DNA of 64,000 bases, taken from contig NZ_OZ244997.1 of NCBI RefSeq assembly GCF_965223285.1, positions 3,720,001-3,784,000 on the forward strand, read 5' to 3'. The notes beneath the pieces were generated by a model. It was not told the DNA's origin. It worked only from the letters and a program-made list of their open reading frames with translations, and did no database searches. Every line of letters starts with the position of its first letter. Positions within the stretch are counted from its first letter, which is position 1. Of this stretch, positions 15,814 through 23,985 are shown piece by piece. Position numbers and translations under genes: made by a program. This DNA comes from Leptofilum sp965223285 (GTDB lineage Bacteria > Chloroflexota > Anaerolineae > Promineifilales > Promineifilaceae).

Positions 15814-17649
15814 ATGGGTTTTATTCTGGATGGTTTAGATACTGAAGATTATGATCGCAGTTACTCGGATCGGGAGCTGCTGGATCGGATCGTGGGTTAC
15901 TTTCGGCCGTATTCGCGGCAGATGATTTTGGTGGCGGTGATGATTACGCTGAACTCAATGGCGGGGACGGCGGGGCCAATCATCATCGCCAGCGCGATTG
16001 ACGTGATTGCGGCCGATCCAACCACGCGGACGATGTTGTTGCTGGCGGGCGGCGTTTCGCTGATGGGTGCTTCAGCCTGGGTGTTCAACTTTATTCGCCA
16101 ATACTTTTCGGCGCGAATTGTGGGCAACGTGGTGCTGCAACTCCGTGAAGATGTTTTTGCCGCCACCATCAACCACGATTTGTCATTTTATGATGAGCAT
16201 CCGTCGGGCAAGGTGGTGAGCCGCGTCACCTCGGATACGCAGGATTTTGCGGCGGTGGTGGATTTGTCGCTGAATTTGTTGAGCCAAGTGCTGCTGGTGC
16301 TCATTTTGACCGGATGGCTGTTTAACATCAACGTCTGGCTGACGCTCATTCTCATCGGCATGACGCCGCTGGCGGTGGCGATTGCCCTCAGCTTCCGCAG
16401 CATTGCCCGCCGCGTGACGCAGGATGCCCGTCGGGTAACGGCCGTTATCAACGCGCAAATTCAAGAGTCCGTCAGTGGCATCATCGTGGCCAAGGGCTTT
16501 CGGCAAGAGGGTGCTATTTACGAGACGTTCCGGGATAACAACAAGCAAGGGTATGGCGTCGGGCTGCGGCGCGGCATGGTGCTGATGTCGATTTTCCCGA
16601 TCATGGTGATTGCTTCGGGGATTGGGACGGCCGTTCTCGTTTACTCAGGCGGCTTGGCCACTTTGCCAGAATCATTTTTGGGCGGATTGGCAGGCCTATC
16701 TGTGGGTGACTGGTATTTGTACATGCAGGCGGTTGGCTTCTACTGGTTCCCCATGACCAGCATCGCCTCATTTTGGAGCCAGTTCCAGGATGGCCTTTCG
16801 GCGGCCGAGCGCGTCTTTGCCCTCATTGATTTGGAGCCAAAAGTGCAGCAGACCGCTGCCAGCAAGGTGACGGGCGGGCTGCGCGGCGAGATTCGCTTTG
16901 AAGATGTCCGCTTTAGCTACACCGATAAAGAAACGGTCCTGCCCGATTTCTCGCTGACGATTGCGCCGGGAGAGACGGTGGCTCTAGTGGGGCATACGGG
17001 CGCAGGCAAAAGCTCGATCGCTCGGCTGATCAACCGATTTTACGAGTTTCAGGACGGCCGTATTTTGGTAGACAACCACGATATCCGCACGCTAGATTTG
17101 GGCAGCTATCGGCAGCAGATTGGCTTGGTGCCACAGGAGCCATTCCTCTTTTCTGGCACGATTCGGGATAACATTCGGTACGGCCGTCCCGACGCGGACG
17201 ATGAACAAGTGCTGGCCGCTGCCAACCGCATCAGCAAAGGTGAATGGCTACACGGCTTGGGACACGGTCTGGACACCGACGTCGGCGAGCGAGGCAGCAA
17301 CCTCTCGATGGGGCAGCGGCAGCTCGTGGCCATGGCGCGGGTGCTGCTCAAAAACCCGGCCATCTTCATTTTGGATGAGGCCACCGCCAGCGTCGATCCC
17401 TTCACTGAGACACAAATTCAGGAAGGTCTGGACGAGGTGATGCGCGAGCGCACCGCCATTGTCATTGCCCACCGGCTTAGCACGGTGAAAAATGCAGATA
17501 GAATTATTGTGATGGGAAACGGCCGTATCATCGAAGAAGGCACCCACGACAGCCTCATGGCCGACAGCGGCCACTACGCCGACCTGTACAACACCTACTT
17601 CCGCCACCAATCCCTTGAATACATCAACGCGGTAGGCTTAGAGGGGTAA
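15814..17649 (+). CDS. ABC exporter half-transporter, canonical-site subunit (BmrD/TM288-like)
   Basis: The 611-residue protein has six exporter transmembrane helices (about 35-310) and a nucleotide-binding domain: Walker A VGHTGAGKSS, Walker B IFILDEATASVD with the catalytic Glu. The signature is LSMGQRQL instead of LSGGQ. That fits the rule for heterodimeric exporters: the degenerate ATP site combines the defective Walker B of one subunit (12378) with the altered signature of the other. Scraps of a diverged homologue flank it at 15669 and 18546, so the present gene seems to have replaced or been inserted into an older one. Five ACGGCCGT copies lie in it. Confidence 0.92.
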   Translation: MGFILDGLDTEDYDRSYSDRELLDRIVGYFRPYSRQMILVAVMITLNSMAGTAGPIIIASAIDVIAADPTTRTMLLLAGGVSLMGASAWVFNFIRQYFSARIVGNVVLQLREDVFAATINHDLSFYDEHPSGKVVSRVTSDTQDFAAVVDLSLNLLSQVLLVLILTGWLFNINVWLTLILIGMTPLAVAIALSFRSIARRVTQDARRVTAVINAQIQESVSGIIVAKGFRQEGAIYETFRDNNKQGYGVGLRRGMVLMSIFPIMVIASGIGTAVLVYSGGLATLPESFLGGLAGLSVGDWYLYMQAVGFYWFPMTSIASFWSQFQDGLSAAERVFALIDLEPKVQQTAASKVTGGLRGEIRFEDVRFSYTDKETVLPDFSLTIAPGETVALVGHTGAGKSSIARLINRFYEFQDGRILVDNHDIRTLDLGSYRQQIGLVPQEPFLFSGTIRDNIRYGRPDADDEQVLAAANRISKGEWLHGLGHGLDTDVGERGSNLSMGQRQLVAMARVLLKNPAIFILDEATASVDPFTETQIQEGLDEVMRERTAIVIAHRLSTVKNADRIIVMGNGRIIEEGTHDSLMADSGHYADLYNTYFRHQSLEYINAVGLEG

Positions 17650-17691
17650 AATCAGCAGACAAAGTGACGGGAGTCATTACAGGAGGTTCTT

Positions 17692-18516
17692 TTGCTAACT
17701 GAAAAAATGGTTGACACTGGTAAGCTGAAAATTAATTGTGCCGAAGGTGAGAAGAATGGCCCGCCGCTGTTCATGCTTCATGGCGTCACCCAACATTGGC
17801 AAAGCCTGAGGTTTTTTTATCCGTCTCTTAGCCAAAAGTTTCACTTGTATGCTCCCGATCTGCGGGGGCACGGCAAATCAGACCGTGCTGCCGCTTACCG
17901 AATGGTTGATTATGTTGAAGACATTGTTGACTTTTTAACCCAACAGATTGACGAACCGACCGTGATTGTTGGCTACTCATTGGGTGGCTTAGCTAGCCTG
18001 GGTTTGAGCAGCCACGTGCCAGAGAAAATTCGGGCACTTGTACTAATTGATCCCCCACTCATTAATCGTGATTCTGGCTTCGATGCAATGTCTTACTCAT
18101 TTGCCCATTCGTGGATTCTTATGACGCACACCATCAATACAAAGCAGCAGGATATTGATGAAATTGTGCCGCAATTACAGCAAATATTTCCAGAAGCTGG
18201 CGAAGCCGTGTGGCTGGCCAACGCTAGAATGATCCGCAGCGTAGATATTGGGGTCACGACTGCGGTAATCGAAAATTGGGCAGTGGAAGGCTTTTCTCTA
18301 TCGTCCGACTTGCAAGCGATAACCTGCCCCGTTTTATTGCTGCATGGGGAACAAAAGCTGGGCAGCTTGGTCCGGGACACAGATGTTGCCTTTTTCCAAA
18401 CTCATGTGCCGCATAGCCAGTTGGTAGAAGTCAAAGGCTGGGGGCACGATTTAGTTTGGCCACCAGCCTCAGATGTCTGTCTGGACCACATGAACGAGTT
18501 TCTAGACACTTTGTGA
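17692..18516 (+). CDS. Alpha/beta hydrolase
   Basis: 274 residues from a TTG start supported by a strong AGGAGG five to six bases before it. The fold shows HGVTQHW (oxyanion region), DLRGHGKSD, nucleophile elbow GYSLGG, and KGWGHDLVWPP with the catalytic His. The substrate is unknown. It starts 42 bases after the exporter stop and ends just before the 3' exporter scrap, so it may have arrived together with the exporter gene. No ACGGCCGT copy is present from 17527 to 20158. Confidence 0.88.
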   Translation: MLTEKMVDTGKLKINCAEGEKNGPPLFMLHGVTQHWQSLRFFYPSLSQKFHLYAPDLRGHGKSDRAAAYRMVDYVEDIVDFLTQQIDEPTVIVGYSLGGLASLGLSSHVPEKIRALVLIDPPLINRDSGFDAMSYSFAHSWILMTHTINTKQQDIDEIVPQLQQIFPEAGEAVWLANARMIRSVDIGVTTAVIENWAVEGFSLSSDLQAITCPVLLLHGEQKLGSLVRDTDVAFFQTHVPHSQLVEVKGWGHDLVWPPASDVCLDHMNEFLDTL

Positions 18517-18545
18517 GAATAAGTGATTGGGTGGGCATCGAAAAA

Positions 18546-18652
18546 GCACCCACCACAGCCTCATGGCCGACAGCGGCCACTACGCCGACCTGTACAACAC
18601 TTACTTTTGGCATCAATCCCTTGAATATATTAATGTCCAAGCGGAGATTTGA
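18546..18652 (+). pseudogene. 3' scrap of a diverged copy of the exporter gene
   Basis: The last 34 codons of an exporter gene remain, ending in their own TGA at 18650-18652. Bases 18557-18600 are identical over 44 bases to 17551-17594 of the intact gene. After that, matching codons differ mostly by synonymous changes (ACT/ACC, TTT/TTC, CAT/CAC, TAT/TAC, ATT/ATC, AAT/AAC), so it comes from a homologue that had evolved under selection. The sharp change from identity to divergence looks like a recombination joint. Confidence 0.85.
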
Positions 18653-18654
18653 TT

Positions 18655-19803
18655 ATGAGTGGAAAGATTTACTTGATTCAGGAGGATGATTCTTTGTTAG
18701 AAATGGCGCAAAGGCCATATGATAGAGAAGATATTTTGCAAACCCTATTGGCAAAATATCCCGATTTGCTTGCAGGAGAACAGGTAAACCCAGAAAAGCC
18801 ACGTCGCTGGTTGCTGGTCTCTCGCGAAATCGGCATCCCCAACGAAGAATCAGGCCCTGAGCATTGGTCGCTGGATCATCTCTTTTTGGATCAAGACGGT
18901 ATTCCCACATTGGTAGAAGTAAAACGCAGTAGCGACAATCGAATTCGGCGCGAAGTTGTCGGCCAAATGCTCGATTATGCTGCCAATGCTGTTGTTTATT
19001 GGCCAATAGAAACTATCCGTGCCAAATTTGAAGCCAATTGTGAAGCAGAGGCCGAAGACCCAGACGAGCTTGTCCTAAAACTTATTGAATCAGAGCAGGT
19101 AGACGTACAAGATGTAGACGGATTTTGGGGAGCTGTAAAAATTAATTTGCAGGCTGGCAAAGTACGGCTCATCTTTGTGGCAGATGTCATCCCACCGGAG
19201 CTGCGCCGTATTGTTGAATTTTTGAATGAGCAGATGGATCCGGCAGAGGTGTTGGCTGTTGAGGTTCGCCAATATATTGGCCAGGGCTTGAAAACATTAG
19301 TGCCGCGAGTAGTTGGGCAAACAGCCGAAGCGCAACAAAGAAAATCTACCGTCTCCAGGCCAAAACGGCAGTGGGATGAAGCCATTTTCTTTGAAGAACT
19401 AGCTGCTAAAAAAGGTGAGTCCGAAATCTTGATAGCGGGAAGGATTCTTGAGTGGGCTAAGGCAAAAACCGATTATGTTTGGTGGGGAAAAGGAACTGTT
19501 TGGGGGTCATTTGTTCCAACGATAAAGCATAACGGAAGAGATCATCAGCTTTTTGTTGTTTGGACATTGGGCACAATCGAGACATATTTCCAACATTATA
19601 AATCGAAGCCACCTTTTGATGAAACGGGAAAAAGGCAGCAATTGCTGAGAAAATTGAATGGGATTACTGGCGTTGATTTGCCAGACGATTCAATTTCCAG
19701 ACGGCCAACCATTCCGATAGCTGTATTTACAGAACCAAATAAACTTCAGCAATTTCTAGTTATTTATGAGTGGATGATTGCAGAAATCAGGTCCACTAAA
19801 TAA
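18655..19803 (+). CDS. Putative PD-(D/E)XK nuclease-like protein
   Basis: 382 residues from ATG 18655, two bases after the exporter scrap. The middle of the first half (about 75-110) has LDHLFLDQDGIPTLVEVKR followed by RREVVGQMLDYAANA: an Asp, then a (V)EVK strand and a helix, the core of restriction-endonuclease-like folds such as DUF91/NucS-type proteins. The second half (about 240-382) is a separate domain with no family I recognise (DYVWWGKGTVWGSF). DNA cleavage, perhaps in defence, is inferred only from the fold. Confidence 0.7.
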   Translation: MSGKIYLIQEDDSLLEMAQRPYDREDILQTLLAKYPDLLAGEQVNPEKPRRWLLVSREIGIPNEESGPEHWSLDHLFLDQDGIPTLVEVKRSSDNRIRREVVGQMLDYAANAVVYWPIETIRAKFEANCEAEAEDPDELVLKLIESEQVDVQDVDGFWGAVKINLQAGKVRLIFVADVIPPELRRIVEFLNEQMDPAEVLAVEVRQYIGQGLKTLVPRVVGQTAEAQQRKSTVSRPKRQWDEAIFFEELAAKKGESEILIAGRILEWAKAKTDYVWWGKGTVWGSFVPTIKHNGRDHQLFVVWTLGTIETYFQHYKSKPPFDETGKRQQLLRKLNGITGVDLPDDSISRRPTIPIAVFTEPNKLQQFLVIYEWMIAEIRSTK

Positions 19804-20251
19804 GTAGAAAAACTGATGTAGGTCCCGTTCCTACACAGAGTATGCGAACAAGCAGCCTCATGAAATAGTTTAAGTTTCTGATCTGAACAACGGTGTGGGT
19901 GGGGAAGCCGTACTCGCACCCAGTACATCACGGGCGAAATTAGCTACCGCAAGTTTGCGGGGCTGTGGTTAAGCATTTCTGTAACCACCCTGGTGATGAG
20001 CCGCCTGACACTGAGGCAGCCGTGCGGTTTGGCGCGTCACTTTACCACGTTCATGCAGCGTTTTGGGGCAAGCACCCGGTAGAAATTGTACTCAATCTGG
20101 TTGAGAACTTCATCGCCCTTGCCCACGACCCCGCCTGATTAGAGACCTTTTTGGCGGATACGGCCGTTCAATCCCACCGCATCCTGCTAAGGTATGCAAG
20201 TCACAGAAAATGTGGCCTGCAAGATTTTTGGAAACCTCACAGGCCTTACAG
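19804..20251. other. Gene-free stretch with a probable decayed gene
   Basis: No intact gene. Between about 19910 and 20139 two plus-strand frames together look protein-like: one reads GSRTRTQYITGEISYRKFAG, the next (shifted) reads NHPGDEPPDTEAAVRFGA and later FWGKHPVEIVLNLVENFIAL before a TGA. This suggests a frameshifted remnant of an unknown gene. The remaining bases to 20251 hold short hairpins. Confidence 0.4.
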
Positions 20252-21193
20252 CTATCCACTAAATGCGGTGCAATATTGATTGTTGCTCTCATTGGCTTCG
20301 GTAATTGCGCCACGGCTGTCTACTGTGATGCAAACCGTGCAATTCGGGTCGTAGCAGCTCTCGCCAAGCGGGCTGCTGAGGGTGAGCGTGCCTGTCTGCC
20401 CAGGTGCAAGCCCATCTAGCACGCCCACAATGGTCACCGATTGCTCTGGATCGATCCGCACAAAAACGTCAAAGGAATCAGATACGGCCGTTCCCACGTT
20501 CATCACTGCTAGATTCACCCTCGTTACACATTCGACATCACACGTTTCAAACAACGTCGGCCAATCTCGTGTGTCATTGATAAGGTCTGGCAGTGCTGTC
20601 TCTTCAGTGACCGTAATCGTTGGCGTTACGGTGGCTGGTGTTACTTCAACGATTGGTTCCACGGGTTCTACAAAAAATGGTGGCAGCCAGATGCGGCTGT
20701 AGGCCATGAGCTGGCCATTCAGACAGTTGGCTTGCTGGATGTTGGCGATGGTGGTGCCGCTCCAGCGGGCCAGCGAGTAGAGCGTATTGCCGGGCTGTAC
20801 CGTGTACAGCTGCCAGCCCACCGGAACTTGTCCACAAACGGCCGTTACATTTGTGCTGGCCACGCCATTTCCTGGCGCAGCCGCGGCAGGCGTCGTTGGC
20901 AGGCTGGCTTCTTGCGTGGGCGTCGGTTCGGCAGTGGGGGTGCTGCTGGGCTGCGGTGTCGCCGTTGCCGCAGGTTGAAGCCGAGTGGCTTCGGCCGTTA
21001 TCGTGGCGAAAATTAAACTAGCAAACTCCTCCATGGATGGCTGCTGCGGCTGAGTTGGACGGCTGGCAATTTCCAGATTGATTACCCTAATGGCAAACAG
21101 ACCGGTAATGACAGCCAACGATAGGGGGATCAGCACGTAGCGGATTACCCATTTGAGCAAATTTTCCTGATTTTCTTCCGTGATACTGGACAT
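20252..21193 (-). CDS. Membrane-anchored LysM and CARDB surface protein
   Basis: 313 residues from ATG 21193, with GGGAGG six bases before it; upstream codons run into hairpin repeats. One membrane helix (about 14-36), a Thr/Pro-rich linker, a LysM module (LYTVQPGNTLYSLARWSG to YSRIWLPP), a second linker and a C-terminal CARDB adhesion-type domain (residues about 205-313) ending SRGAITEANESNNQYC. It should sit on the outside of the cell, LysM holding the wall or envelope and CARDB presenting a binding face. Cysteine pairs in the last domain suggest disulfides. Confidence 0.85.
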   Translation of the reverse strand: MSSITEENQENLLKWVIRYVLIPLSLAVITGLFAIRVINLEIASRPTQPQQPSMEEFASLIFATITAEATRLQPAATATPQPSSTPTAEPTPTQEASLPTTPAAAAPGNGVASTNVTAVCGQVPVGWQLYTVQPGNTLYSLARWSGTTIANIQQANCLNGQLMAYSRIWLPPFFVEPVEPIVEVTPATVTPTITVTEETALPDLINDTRDWPTLFETCDVECVTRVNLAVMNVGTAVSDSFDVFVRIDPEQSVTIVGVLDGLAPGQTGTLTLSSPLGESCYDPNCTVCITVDSRGAITEANESNNQYCTAFSG

Positions 21194-21209
21194 CTTTTCC
21201 TCCCAATAT

Positions 21210-21318
21210 GTAAAAGCGGGAAAGCTCTTTGAAATAAGTAGAGTCATTTCTCCCGCTTTTACCCGGCAAACCGCAGAGAAATTGCTCTTTGCTTTTCGAA
21301 ATATGCTCTGTGGTTTGC
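21210..21318. repeat. Tandem pair of 53-bp hairpins
   Basis: GTAAAAGCGGGA/TCCCGCTTTTAC spans 21210-21262. Three bases later GCAAACCGCAGAG/CTCTGTGGTTTGC (one mismatch) spans 21266-21318. Each unit is 53 bp. A similar pair with the units in reverse order is at 48154-48264. Confidence 0.75.
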
Positions 21319-21385
21319 TTGACAACAAAAAAACGCGCGTGCAGTATTGAACGAGAAAATGGCCGGTTTTCCGGTGTGAGAGGAA

Positions 21386-21448
21386 AGATTTCAAAAGGCT
21401 TATTGGCCATAGGGTCAGGCTCAGAGCGTTGCAAGACTTTTGAAATCT
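21386..21448. repeat. 63-bp inverted-repeat element, copy 2 (AGACTTTTG family)
   Basis: Arms AGATTTCAAAAGGCT and AGACTTTTGAAATCT (one mismatch). The arms almost equal those of the copy at 39787. Confidence 0.75.
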
Positions 21449-21477
21449 ACGCTGCGCAACATGAGTTAGGAGAAACT

Positions 21478-22119
21478 ATGCCTAGACAAAATCGCGTTAT
21501 GCCAACAGGGGAAATTATTGCCACGTCGGCGCGTGGCCTATTTATGGGGAATCGCGGCATCTTGCATAATGCCGAGCAAGAAGTTGTGAGGTCTTATGCA
21601 CACAAAATGTGGATTATTTGCCAGCTAAATTTCAAAGGGCGGCGGCGCAAGCTCATGCAGCCGGGACGCTACACCGAACTATTCTTCCTGGACGAGGCAA
21701 CAGCGTTAGCGGCAGGACACCGACCTTGCTTTGAATGCCGCCGCAGCGCGGCGGAGCAATTTCGGGACGCCTGGCTAGCTGGCAATACGCATCTTAATTT
21801 TGGCAATTCAGTTAAGTCTGCTGAGATTGATGCTGTGCTTCACGGGGAGCGATTGACTGGCGGTTATTACAAAAGAGATAAGCGGAAACGCACGTGCACG
21901 GCCGTTCTCAATACCCTTCCCAACGGCACCTTCATTTTGTGGCAAGAACGGCCGTATCTCGTTTGGCAAGATGCGCTGCTGCCCTGGATGCCAGCCGGGT
22001 ACCAGCCAGCTATACCTCGGCCTAAAGCGGATCATGTTGCTGTGCTAACCCCACCCTCTACAGTGGCGGCACTCGCTGCTGGGTACACGCCACGATTACA
22101 TGACACGGCTCAATCGTGA
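21478..22119 (+). CDS. Conserved hypothetical protein with RPCFECRR motif
   Basis: 213 residues from ATG 21478, AGGAGA seven bases upstream; the open frame further upstream passes through hairpin repeats. The pattern ARGLFMGNRGILH, then YTELFFLDEATALAAGHRP and CFECRR, belongs to a widespread family of unknown function that I recognise by pattern only. The Cys-x2-Cys inside FECRR may bind a metal, faintly like Ada N-terminal domains. It ends four bases from the convergent gene at 22123. Confidence 0.7.
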   Translation: MPRQNRVMPTGEIIATSARGLFMGNRGILHNAEQEVVRSYAHKMWIICQLNFKGRRRKLMQPGRYTELFFLDEATALAAGHRPCFECRRSAAEQFRDAWLAGNTHLNFGNSVKSAEIDAVLHGERLTGGYYKRDKRKRTCTAVLNTLPNGTFILWQERPYLVWQDALLPWMPAGYQPAIPRPKADHVAVLTPPSTVAALAAGYTPRLHDTAQS

Positions 22120-22122
22120 GGC

Positions 22123-22587
22123 TTATATTGCAACAAGCTGTGAAGCAACGGCCGTTTGCAAGCCAATTCCCTTCTCTTGGGTAAAAGCCCCGCTACTGTG
22201 CCACAATACCCGCCCCTGCGCATCAAACAAAAAGACCCAAATCTGATCTTCTGTGCTGATGTTGAGTGCTTGCTTGAACGGCCGTTTGTCAATGTACAGC
22301 GTGATGGTGCGGCGACGGGTGGCCTCGTTGGGAATCCCTGCCCGCATGCCCTTATTGATGAAGGTGCGGGCCAGGAAATTCACGCGCTGAATGGTGGGGA
22401 ACTCATAATATTCAAAGTCGGGCGTGTGTTGGTACAAATCCTCAGCTAACGGCACCCAGCCATCCACATCCCGCTGCTGCCATTGCTGAAACGCCACAAA
22501 AACAAGATTCAGCGCACCCGCAAAATCTTCGGGGAAAGTGAGCGTTTGCCGTGCTAGATTTGCGCCTCGTACCTTTGGTAATTGCAT
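22123..22587 (-). CDS. Hypothetical protein, possibly thioredoxin-fold without cysteines
   Basis: 154 residues. The start LARQTLTFPEDFAGALNLVF and the later QIWVFLFDAQGRVLWHSSG follow the strand pattern of redoxin or Atp10-like proteins (binding helix after the first strand, then a DxxGxVxW strand). No cysteine is present at all, so a redox role is excluded and a structural or assembly role is more likely. Start codon ATG 22587. It lies 17 bases downstream of the TspO-like gene, in the same direction, and may share its transcript. Confidence 0.6.
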   Translation of the reverse strand: MQLPKVRGANLARQTLTFPEDFAGALNLVFVAFQQWQQRDVDGWVPLAEDLYQHTPDFEYYEFPTIQRVNFLARTFINKGMRAGIPNEATRRRTITLYIDKRPFKQALNISTEDQIWVFLFDAQGRVLWHSSGAFTQEKGIGLQTAVASQLVAI

Positions 22588-22604
22588 CGGAAGCCTCCAC
22601 TTGT

Positions 22605-23411
22605 TTAAGCTGGCCGGGTACGTGCTGTGGCGGCTGGCTCGATGCGGCGCGTGCGCCAGTAACCAACCAACGCAATCAACAAAATAAGTATGGCGGCGAT
22701 GACGGCCGTATTAGCTACAATTGGCACATCCATATTGGCCGCGCGAATGCCAAACAGTGCCCAAATCAGTACGCCAGCGTAAGAAACGTTGCGCCGATTG
22801 AACAAAACCAAACCGACCACAATGACGGCCACACCCATCATAATGGCAGCCCAGGTTGGTTCGGCAATGCCAAAGCCGTCCCAGCCCAGATAGTTGGCAA
22901 CGCTGGCAATATTGGCAATGGTTGCCACCGTAATCCAGCCCAGGTAGATGCTAAAGGGGAATTGCACCAGCACTCTTTCTGCCAGCGGCAGGTTTGGGTT
23001 TGGCTGGCCAATGCCCAGCCGGTAATAGATGGTGATGAGTACCACCAAAATGGACACCATGAAGAGTATCGAGAGGGCATAAAAGCCGTAATGCCAGGCA
23101 AAGAGCCAGGCGATGTTGGCCACGCTGCTCAGCGCAAAGCCCCAGCCAATTTGGGTCAGGAAAGGCTTGTTGCGCTGGGCTGGCAACGCCTGGTAAAGAG
23201 TAAAGCCCAACAAGCCTAAATAGATGAGGCTCCAGATGGAAAATGTGTATCCGGCTGGGGTGAAGAAGGATGGCAGTGCATCAGAAATTTCGCCGGGCGT
23301 ACGGCCGTTTAACGGCAACGCATTGGATAAGACATTCACAATGAACACCGTCACAAAAGAAACGATGTTCACGATTTGCACAGTTTTTAGGGAGGGTTTT
23401 TGTGTATTCAT
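22605..23411 (-). CDS. TspO/MBR-like (tryptophan-rich sensory) membrane protein
   Basis: About 268 residues from ATG 23411 with seven or so membrane helices. SFFTPAGYTFSIWSLIYLG is the family's characteristic FTPAGxxFSIWxxIY segment. The protein is longer than classical TspO (about 160), like the extended bacterial branch. TspO proteins bind porphyrins and sterol-like ligands; the ligand here is unknown. The start is fixed by the promoter at 23418-23446, whose predicted initiation point is at or next to the ATG, so the mRNA is probably leaderless. Confidence 0.8.
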   Translation of the reverse strand: MNTQKPSLKTVQIVNIVSFVTVFIVNVLSNALPLNGRTPGEISDALPSFFTPAGYTFSIWSLIYLGLLGFTLYQALPAQRNKPFLTQIGWGFALSSVANIAWLFAWHYGFYALSILFMVSILVVLITIYYRLGIGQPNPNLPLAERVLVQFPFSIYLGWITVATIANIASVANYLGWDGFGIAEPTWAAIMMGVAVIVVGLVLFNRRNVSYAGVLIWALFGIRAANMDVPIVANTAVIAAILILLIALVGYWRTRRIEPAATARTRPA

Positions 23412-23417
23412 AGGGGG

Positions 23418-23446
23418 ATTGTACAGTTTTTGATGAGACTTGTCAA
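23418..23446 (-). promoter_or_regulatory. Sigma-70-type promoter of the TspO-like gene (leaderless)
   Basis: On the minus strand TTGACA (23446-23441), 17 bases, TACAAT (23423-23418), then six bases and ATG. Spacing and both boxes are near perfect. No ribosome site is present between promoter and start. Confidence 0.8.
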
Positions 23447-23517
23447 TATATTGTCCAGAAATTAGCTTGACACTTACCAAAAAGTGCCTTGGTGGAAACG
23501 TGCAAATGGATTGTAGA

Positions 23518-23985
23518 TCAATCCAAAGCGGACAAAAGGGCCTGGCACACGGGGGCAACGGCCGTTTGCACAGCAACGCTCAACCCTTCAGACCAATTTA
23601 ATTGCGCTGGCTGAATCCCAAAGAGTATGATTTCAGCAGGCAACACATCCAACGCTTCAGCCAAAGCCAGCGCCTCAGAGAACCCTGCACGGTGTAGGCT
23701 GATTGGGGGATTGGCAGAAGGGGTAGGTAAGACGGCCGTACGCACATCGATCTGCCGCCTCGCTCCGGCCGCCAAACCCATCTCTGCCGCATCCACCACA
23801 AACACCCGGCGATACTTTTGCAGCAGCAGCACAAGCTCTAGCCCAGCCGTCCCCCCATCCAGCAGATCGACACCTGGTGGTAATAAATGATTATTTTGCA
23901 GGGCAGCGATAACGGCCGTACCCACGCCGTCATCGCCGCGCAGCGGGTTACCTAATCCCAAAATCAGGGTGTCAGCTACCCTCAA
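23518..23985 (-). CDS. NiFe hydrogenase maturation endopeptidase (HyaD/HycI family)
   Basis: 155 residues beginning with LILGLGNPLRGDDGVG, whose Asp binds nickel in this family; a second conserved acidic site lies at VDAAEMG. The protease removes the C-terminal tail of the large subunit once nickel is in place. The gene overlaps the end of the large-subunit gene by 14 bases, so it is translated with it. The substrate has a readable nine-residue tail after its last His. Confidence 0.92.
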   Translation of the reverse strand: MRVADTLILGLGNPLRGDDGVGTAVIAALQNNHLLPPGVDLLDGGTAGLELVLLLQKYRRVFVVDAAEMGLAAGARRQIDVRTAVLPTPSANPPISLHRAGFSEALALAEALDVLPAEIILFGIQPAQLNWSEGLSVAVQTAVAPVCQALLSALD

